A stretch of 6,013 bases of DNA from an uncultured Persicitalea sp. (GTDB taxonomy: Bacteria > Bacteroidota > Bacteroidia > Cytophagales > Spirosomataceae), in contig CATMVR010000343.1 in the NCBI GenBank assembly GCA_950075905.1, positions 1 through 6,013 on the forward strand, written 5' to 3'. Below, in pieces: positions 4,718 through 6,013 of this stretch (positions are counted from its first letter, which is position 1; each line of letters starts with the position of its first letter). A program made the translations under genes and the position numbers. The notes under the pieces were generated by a model. That model ran no database searches. It was given only the letters and a program-made list of their open reading frames with translations, and had not been told where the DNA came from.

Positions 4718-6013
4718 ATGGGGATAAATTATAATAAATACAGACGATTTTTTTGGATCATAGGCCTCCTCCTGGGGGCCACGGTTGGGTTTGCCCAGGC
4801 GCAGTCAGTACCCTTTGTGGTCAAGAACCAGTGTATGCTCAATCCTGACTGTGAAAACGACGTCACGACCTTTGAGGATACGCTGCAAACAGCCGTAGCG
4901 TGGCAGTGGAATTTTGGCGATGCCAACAGCCAGGACAACACCGCCACCACCCGCGTAACGGGCCACGCCTACCAGGCTCCGGGTATGTATGTGGTTACGC
5001 TGGTACGTACACTTGCCAATGGTACCCCCGACTCTCTCAGCATGCCCATTCAGATCGGAGAACTCCCCCAGCAATTCAGCAACTGGAAAACAGACACCAC
5101 CATCTGCCCCGGTCAGACCATTACGCTGGACCCCTACGCCGGTGGAAACGGCCCCGCCGGAGCCAAATACATCTGGTATCCCAAGGGCGACACCACCCAG
5201 GCGTTGGAAGTAGACAGTTCGGGCTGCTACTCAGTGGAAGTAATCTTGCCCAACGGCTGTAAGATTCAGGACCTGGTCAACGTAAAAATATGCCTCGAAC
5301 CCTCGCAGCAGCAGGGGGCTAAGTGGTACTTTGGTAATAACGCCGGCCTGGATTTTGCCAACGGTACGCCAACGGCCCTTACCGACGGTAAAATCAATAC
5401 GCCCGAAGGTACCTCTACCATAGCCAACTCCAAGGGCGAATTGCTCTTCTACACCGACGGCATAAAGGTATTCAATAAGGACGGCAACGAAATGCCCTGC
5501 CAGGCCGATAGCTGCCAGCCGCTGCAGGGTAGTCCCAACTCGTCGCAGTCGGCCCTGATCGTGCCGCAGCCTACCTGCAAGGGGTGCGAGTATTTGTACA
5601 ACATTTTTACCACCACCGAAATCAACGATTCGGTGAAAGCGCTAACGGTCAGCGTAGTAGATATGCGGCGCGAAAACGGCAACGGGGCTATCGTGGAGCA
5701 GAACACCATTCTGGAACGTACCACCACGGAGCGCCTGGCCTCCGTGCGCAACGACCGCGACAGTACCTACTGGGTAGTATCGCACGACTTTGGTTCCAAT
5801 GTATTTCGGGTGTACCACGCTACCGAGGGCGGACTGACCGAAACCGGGGAGTATCCCCTGGGAATGGACCACGACACGCTGCGCCTGATCAACCCGGGCA
5901 TCGTCGTGGTGCGGGTCTCGGGCTACGGCCAGACCGGCCCGGATTCGACACGAGCCGGGTACGCCTCCGTCGCCGAGGCTGCCAGCGGTCTGCGGTATCT
6001 CAACGGCTACCCC
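4718..6013 (+). CDS. PKD/Ig-like gliding/T9SS-type surface protein, 3' end replaced or cut
   Basis: The frame is open from ATG 4718 to the right edge (432 codons, no stop). Residues 1-29 form a signal peptide: a basic start (NKYRR), a hydrophobic core (FFWIIGLLLGATVGF) and AQAQ. Residues about 33-114 form a PKD-like domain with VAWQWNFGDANS and HAYQAPGMYVVTL. Residues about 122-192 form an Ig-like domain of the type starting TDTTICPGQTITL, with paired cysteines C130, C170, C181 and C192. From 203, WYFGNNAGLDF...GELLFYTDGIKVFN...SQSALIVPQP matches the beta-propeller-like region of large Bacteroidota proteins that end in a T9SS type-B sorting domain. Further cysteines form pairs (C261/C266, and C287/C290 in TCKGC). 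Such proteins are exported by T9SS and displayed or released outside the cell; the divergent porP/sprF supports this. After about residue 380 the sequence becomes a CoA-transferase (see separate entry), so the true C-terminus and sorting signal are not in the window. The Ig/PKD/propeller assignment is firm; T9SS export is inferred. Confidence 0.85.
   Translation, partial: MGINYNKYRRFFWIIGLLLGATVGFAQAQSVPFVVKNQCMLNPDCENDVTTFEDTLQTAVAWQWNFGDANSQDNTATTRVTGHAYQAPGMYVVTLVRTLANGTPDSLSMPIQIGELPQQFSNWKTDTTICPGQTITLDPYAGGNGPAGAKYIWYPKGDTTQALEVDSSGCYSVEVILPNGCKIQDLVNVKICLEPSQQQGAKWYFGNNAGLDFANGTPTALTDGKINTPEGTSTIANSKGELLFYTDGIKVFNKDGNEMPCQADSCQPLQGSPNSSQSALIVPQPTCKGCEYLYNIFTTTEINDSVKALTVSVVDMRRENGNGAIVEQNTILERTTTERLASVRNDRDSTYWVVSHDFGSNVFRVYHATEGGLTETGEYPLGMDHDTLRLINPGIVVVRVSGYGQTGPDSTRAGYASVAEAASGLRYLNGYP
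5879..6013 (+). other. Internal fragment of a CaiB/Frc-type (class III) CoA-transferase, chimeric tail
   Basis: Residues about 388-432 of the rightmost frame read LRLINPGIVVVRVSGYGQTGP, then RAGYASVAEAASGLRYLNGYP (split here for length). NPxxVxxxxSGYGQTGP followed by an AGY..VAEA.SGL..LNG.P pattern is a signature of class III CoA-transferases, which move CoA between acyl groups in the cytoplasm through a catalytic aspartate. By family layout that aspartate should lie a little beyond the window edge. GC is about 71% over 5881-6013 against about 57% in the preceding 120 bp, and third codon positions are almost all G or C. A cytoplasmic enzyme core does not belong in an exported surface protein. 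The upstream limit is uncertain (about 5855-5885), since MDHDTLR could belong to either side. Confidence 0.85.

Noticed and set aside
1..6013. Search for tRNA, rRNA, CRISPR arrays, IS elements or a defence cassette
   Set aside because: No tRNA-like cloverleaf, regularly spaced direct repeats, transposase motifs or terminal inverted repeats were seen; the genes present are common envelope, metabolic and T9SS-related families.

Overview
This window reads as chromosomal DNA from a Bacteroidota bacterium, most likely a Cytophagales relative (Dyadobacter/Spirosoma-like). The reasons are a PorP/SprF-family outer-membrane protein, a divergent PKD/Ig-like surface protein of the gliding/type IX secretion (T9SS) kind, a NIPSNAP-domain secreted protein, a Gfo/Idh/MocA oxidoreductase with typical Bacteroidota C-terminal motifs, weak Shine-Dalgarno sites, and moderately high GC genes separated by AT-rich gaps. 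This taxonomic call is inferred from family content only.

Layout. Positions 2-721 (+) hold the C-terminal 239 codons of a Gfo/Idh/MocA oxidoreductase cut by the left edge, closed by a textbook intrinsic terminator (748-783). A twin-arginine-signal metallophosphoesterase follows (894-1892, +). It converges with a minus-strand cluster of three genes: a secreted two-domain NIPSNAP protein (3324-2566), a 71-aa two-helix membrane protein (2517-2302) and a 135-aa multi-helix membrane protein (2312-1905). The last two overlap by 11 bp. Upstream lies porP/sprF (4493-3459, -) with its own strong terminator (3399-3441 plus a T tract). An AT-rich divergent control region (4494-4717) separates porP from a rightward surface-protein gene that begins at 4718 and stays open to the right edge.

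Functionally, porP and the divergent gene form a plausible T9SS pair: PorP/SprF proteins are outer-membrane partners of type-B T9SS cargo, and the 4718 product has the signal peptide, PKD, Ig-like and 'WYFGNNAGLDF' repeat architecture of such cargo. The other genes look like ordinary envelope, periplasmic and metabolic functions with no obvious joint pathway.

The most striking anomaly is at the right end. Within about 5855-5885 the surface-protein frame turns, without a stop, into a class III (CaiB/Frc-type) CoA-transferase segment, and GC rises from about 57% to about 71%. I read this as a chimeric junction, most likely an assembly or library artefact at a contig end, rather than a real fusion gene. 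I found no convincing new defence system, mobile element, CRISPR array or RNA gene.
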